A stretch of 32,033 bases of DNA from Smittium culicis. Taxonomy: Eukaryota > Kickxellomycota > Harpellomycetes > Harpellales > Legeriomycetaceae. The number at the start of each line of letters is the position of its first letter. Within the stretch, counting starts at the first letter, position 1. The notes under the pieces are model-generated. The model saw nothing but the letters and a program-made list of their open reading frames with translations. It was not told the origin of the DNA and ran no database searches. The DNA is taken from NCBI GenBank assembly GCA_001970855.1, contig LSSN01005521.1:1-32033 (forward strand), in the 5' to 3' direction. This document shows, piece by piece, positions 29,563-32,033 of the stretch. A program made the position numbers and the translations under genes.

Positions 29563-31365
29563 TTAGATATTTTTAAACGCACTATTTTCTTATCTCGACG
29601 AGTTTACAGATTTCAACCTCTCTGAAACTTGATATTTCTTGTTCCTTGAAAATTCATTGATATCTTTCGCTCTAAAAAATTCAAATAAGAAACATTTTCT
29701 CTAAACGTTTTATGCTTTATGATTTATTTTTTTGAAAAGTTAATTAGTTGTTTAGGCCAATTAATAGAAAGAAAGTCGATATTATTGGACTAATTATTAT
29801 CATTTTTGGGGAAAGCTGAATATAGATTATTAATTCCTCCAATTAGCTACGCCAATAAAAATTTCATTGTTTTACCGCTTTATTTTTCTAGTCACACTAC
29901 TGCTCTTTTTTTAAGCTATTGAACAACAATCACATTCACAGCTTAGATACGCATCAGATTAATCGCATGTGATTCATAACTACTTTTCACGCATGTTTCT
30001 TTAATATCTGAAGACCTATTAATTCACCCACGCTATCTTTTTTCCAAATTATTTTATTGCTTAGCCTTTTCTGAGGCCAAAAATCTCAGGAAATTAGTAT
30101 ATTCATTCGCTATAAATGAAAATCAAATCCTTTTGCTTTATAAATATTAATGGTAAAAAAATACTGATATTCTACCGCAATTTACTATCTTGCAATATGT
30201 TTGGGTATATTTATTAGTTGAAACAAGTCAACCACATGTAAGGTTCTGCATCAACGTAATACTCACAAAAAAACGATAGATAATTAAATAACTGATCATT
30301 ATTAATACTTCTTTGTTGAGGGATAATATTTTCAGTATACTCTCGCTTATTACAATTTAAATTTCCACAAAATATAATTATCTTATATATGACCAATATG
30401 TTTCTTCAAGGCTAAAAATCATCACTTAGTCGCTGGAAAATAATTATATTTGGCCAAACCTTTACGATTTTAACGATTATATGAGAAATTAATTCACTAT
30501 TAAAATTATTTATATTGAAGCTTTTTTTTTTATCATTTGAGCCTTTAGATATAATTCATCCACATGATTTTTTTCTTTTCTTATTACATTTTCCAATTAT
30601 TGGATTTGAGTTCCTTATTACGTCTTTAATCTAAAAGTATATTTGATAATAGTACTCTGGTACAAAATTTGAATGTATATTGTTGATTATTCATATACTT
30701 ATGAAACTTCAAAGCGGCTTGTAATACATATCCTACAGAATGAGAGGTTTCAATCAAACATCTAGTATGCGAGTTTCGTGATTTTTTATTATTTTTATTT
30801 TTGAATGAAATTCATTTAAAAAAGCTTCGTAGTTTTCTGGAATTAAATTCTTTTGAAGTTTCTGCCAAAGATTTATAAATTACGCTTTATCATTTTTTTC
30901 AAGTTTTTTTTATTTCTCTCAATCATAATATAATAATTTTCATGAGTATTATTTAGCTTTACAAATTGATATCTTAACCCTTTTAGATCCGTAGATATCT
31001 CAATATTAAATGTGCTGACTTTTTCTAAACGATTCTGACAAAATTAGCAAATTAAGTTTACATGAAAATTCAAGCCAAAGTACAAAAATTTTAATAATTT
31101 TTTGCTTAGTGACTAAAAAATGCTATTATTGGCTACTTTACGTAAAAAGTGTATTTTTTGCCAATAACTGCTAACCTTAAATTTATTTCAATATTTTGTG
31201 AGCAAGAATAAATAAATAAGAATTATTGGCTAATCACTCTTAATATCTTTTTTAAAAAAAGTTCGTAATAATTTGAGAATAGATCTATCATATTTCAGAC
31301 TTTGTTCACCAGAAACAATACCTTCAATAGACCTTTTCAACTCAGTTCAAACTTTCTGCGAATAT

Positions 31366-32033
<668 letters not shown>

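Larger units (their letters stand above)
28892..31365. other. Intergenic region between divergent UFD1-like gene and GUF1
   Basis: Should hold both promoters. A TGACGTAA site (29045-29052) and an exon-like open stretch on the minus strand (29562-29398) are listed separately. A 60-codon open stretch at 30396-30214 (minus) has no recognisable features. I see no tRNA or other RNA gene. Confidence 0.5.

Noticed and set aside
30214..30396. 60-codon minus-strand open stretch
   Set aside because: No motif, no support from splice sites, chance length for this composition.

Overview
The window looks like nuclear DNA of an AT-rich, intron-containing fungus. All recognisable host genes carry short GT-AG introns (about 80-170 nt), the standard code fits, and the protein families are fungal or general eukaryotic: eIF2B-epsilon (Gcd6), a Whi2-type BTB protein, a GPI-anchored cysteine-rich secreted protein, a UFD1 protein with a C-terminal zinc-finger region, and the mitochondrial GTPase Guf1. 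An early-diverging lineage such as the Zoopagomycota/Harpellales is my guess from the base composition and the LINE content; the sequence does not prove it.

Layout. Positions 1-6300 are retrotransposon DNA: a plus-strand LINE fragment (70-631), then a nearly complete but broken LINE on the minus strand (ORF1 about 6251-4807, ORF2 4734-972). The flank beyond the ORF2 stop (756-960) is packed with perfect palindromes, two of which also read as heat-shock elements. Positions 6954-9565 hold the four-exon eIF2B-epsilon gene (+). Its convergent neighbour at 10039-11617 (-) is the three-exon Whi2-like gene. Positions 11618-13375 are non-coding and contain a candidate TTAA-flanked MITE and a compact set of hairpins. 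Positions 13376-14304 (-) hold a four-exon GPI-anchored protein gene whose first three exons are short; I assembled it by splice-site reading.

Positions 14305-26281 have no gene I can support. Within them are a SINE-like retroposon with a 17-bp target duplication and A-tail (15939-16233), about 10 kb of extremely AT-rich DNA, and a 131-bp (TAA)n array. Positions 26282-28891 (-) encode the UFD1/zinc-finger protein, which is interrupted by an intron that is a multiple of three and stop-free. Positions 28892-31365 are mostly non-coding. The first exons of GUF1 (+) begin at 31366, and that gene runs off the window.

The host genes do not form an operon or cluster. eIF2B-epsilon and Guf1 act in cytosolic and mitochondrial translation, and Whi2 in nutrient/stress growth control, but their adjacency carries no evident functional meaning. 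I found no clear new multi-gene system. The items most worth checking are the heat-shock-like palindromes in the LINE 3' flank, the SINE-like element, the gene desert as a possible centromere, and the stop-free 3n intron.
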